A DNA stretch of 5,605 nt from contig JAYVTG010000065.1 in assembly GCA_043774625.1 (NCBI GenBank), positions 1 to 5,605 on the forward strand. Reading direction: 5' to 3'. Position numbers and translations under genes: made by a program. Below the pieces are notes generated by a model. The model had not been told where the DNA came from. It saw nothing but the letters and a program-made list of their open reading frames with translations, and ran no database searches. This document shows, piece after piece, positions 4,510 through 5,605 of this stretch; the first letter of the stretch is position 1, and each line of letters begins with the position of its first letter. This DNA comes from JAAFIP01 sp043774625 (lineage in GTDB: Bacteria > Pseudomonadota > Gammaproteobacteria > Burkholderiales > Burkholderiaceae_C).

Positions 4510-5605
4510 CCTCAACCTCTGCGGATTGGCCTAAACGATACTTGATGTCATAGTTTGTGATGAAGTCCCTTTGCAGTGACGAAAATTCCAGCTTGCTCAA
4601 CAAATAGGCATCAATCGAATCTAAAACATCTTTAGATTTTGATATCCTGAACTCATCGTATTCAACGACCCCAGATCCCTTGTATACCGTTAACTTCCGA
4701 ATTGCATTTGCTTGGAAAGACGTCATGAGTTGTGCAAGCATGGACTTGACCGGGCCAGCATCTAAACCACCGACCTTGCTAAAGCTCGCAAATTCCGAAA
4801 TATTCTCTTTGCCGCAGTGATATCCGTCATAAAGAGCACGCCAAAACCAATAAAAAAGTGACGTATTTAAAGCCAGTGTCGCTACTGCAGCATCCAAATC
4901 GTTCGCTGCGCGGTACAGCTTGAAGTCATCTGATCGCTTCTCGCCATCCCGATCACTGCGAAAGTAGGGAACAAAGTCTGTTGCCTTGATGTAGTAACGG
5001 CTTATTCGGTGTACATAAAAAGGATAGCCATCGCTATTCATTGACTCAGCCATTCTTGGAAACGCAGCAAGTTTCTCCAAGATTTCGACTTCCATTTGCG
5101 AGCCTAATTTTGGGAAAACGTTGTACCGTCTCATCCATTCGTCGGCATCATATTTTGCGTAAGAAATCAAACCAAATACTTGATCGCGAGCTTCACTTTG
5201 CCACCGCATGTATCCAGTTGAATGCCAATGAGTAGAGGCCTTTTGCGTTTTTTGCCCAATGACTATGCAAATACATTGATCCACGCCATCAAAAAGCTTG
5301 CCTGGTCGACGCGAGTAATAAGAAAGGTGGGCGTTAAAGTTAGACAGTAATGTGTTTTGAATTTCATGCACGCGGTATGTGGCTGCAATAGCGTGTGGAA
5401 CAACCATTCCAAGGTGGTTGGAATCACCTAGCAATGTGAGACATCTCTCAACCACGAACGCCCATAAATTGCCAGAGGTAAGACATTTGATTTGGATAGG
5501 AACGTAAGAAGTGGCTCGGTTTGTCTGAACAGCATTTCCCGAAAGATAAGTGGATACCCAGCCGGGTGAGTGCGCACGGGAATGCACATGAATCGTAGTC
5601 GGTTT
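4502..5605 (-). CDS. N6-adenine DNA methyltransferase, C-terminal part (partial)
   Basis: 367 residues are visible; the frame is open to the window edge (upstream residues K-P-T-T-I-H precede a GTG at 5587-5585 that need not be a start), so the true start and the SAM-binding and NPPY motifs lie outside. The visible part has features of Eco57I-like/type I-like methyltransferases after the catalytic motif: a helix WAFVVERCLTLLGDSNHLGMVVPHA (~48-72 of the visible part), SYYSRRPGKLFDGVDQCICIVIG (~95-117, the 'RP..LF.gv.q....i' motif), YMRWQSEARDQVF (~132-144), and a later target-recognition-like region with NTSLFYWFWRALYDGYHCGKENISEF. It would methylate adenine in the host DNA. The base composition is visibly lower in GC than the DUF1016 and AlbA_2 genes. 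The last codons (GAT GAT TGA) overlap the ATG of AlbA_2 remnant C. The exact subclass (type I HsdM-like or type IIG) is uncertain from this half. Confidence 0.82.
   Translation of the reverse strand, partial: KPTTIHVHSRAHSPGWVSTYLSGNAVQTNRATSYVPIQIKCLTSGNLWAFVVERCLTLLGDSNHLGMVVPHAIAATYRVHEIQNTLLSNFNAHLSYYSRRPGKLFDGVDQCICIVIGQKTQKASTHWHSTGYMRWQSEARDQVFGLISYAKYDADEWMRRYNVFPKLGSQMEVEILEKLAAFPRMAESMNSDGYPFYVHRISRYYIKATDFVPYFRSDRDGEKRSDDFKLYRAANDLDAAVATLALNTSLFYWFWRALYDGYHCGKENISEFASFSKVGGLDAGPVKSMLAQLMTSFQANAIRKLTVYKGSGVVEYDEFRISKSKDVLDSIDAYLLSKLEFSSLQRDFITNYDIKYRLGQSAEVEDD

Noticed and set aside
5585..5587. GTG at 5587 as the true start of the methyltransferase
   Set aside because: The frame stays open to the window edge, and the catalytic first half of such enzymes is missing, so the gene must begin outside the window.

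Overview
All genes in this window read on the minus strand, so transcription runs from high to low coordinates. The dense packing (overlapping stop/start codons), moderately high GC and codon use suggest a proteobacterium, most likely a betaproteobacterium of the Burkholderiales. That is inference from composition and protein style; no taxonomic marker is present. The locus looks like the accessory part of a DNA-modification (type I-like or Eco57I-like restriction-modification) operon inside a defence island.

In transcription order the layout is as follows. (1) 5605-4502 is the C-terminal part of an N6-adenine DNA methyltransferase, cut by the window edge. (2) 4509-4402 is a 35-codon remnant of the first codons of an AlbA_2/Schlafen-like gene. 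(3) 4382-3890 is a DUF6978-like gene with a +1 frameshift near its 3' end. (4) 3893-3120 is a DUF1828-like gene. (5) 3120-2953 is a second, longer 5' remnant of the AlbA_2 gene (55 codons, in frame). (6) 2956-1883 is a DUF1016/YhcG-type PD-(D/E)XK nuclease with an intact-looking active site. (7) 1890-382 is the full-length AlbA_2 + GHKL-ATPase + winged-helix protein (COG2865 type). (8) 381-72 is an AT-rich non-coding stretch holding two diverged copies of a ~104 bp unit, each with a 14-bp perfect palindrome arm pair. (9) 71-1 is the putative start of another gene that I cannot identify.

The main discovery is that the same gene beginning, the first 16 to 46 codons of the AlbA_2 gene, occurs three times. 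Each copy overlaps the stop codon of the gene before it (methyltransferase, DUF1828, DUF1016). Only the last copy continues into a complete gene. The other two break off where a new accessory gene or gene pair begins. This looks like a record of successive insertions of accessory modules at one preferred place, the methyltransferase/AlbA_2 junction, each re-creating the overlap and so keeping translation coupled along the operon.

Functionally, the methyltransferase presumably supplies host DNA modification. The DUF1016 nuclease and the AlbA_2/GHKL protein are common passengers of type I restriction loci with no proven role. The DUF6978-DUF1828 pair is an uncharacterised two-gene module. The specificity and restriction subunits, if present, lie outside the window.
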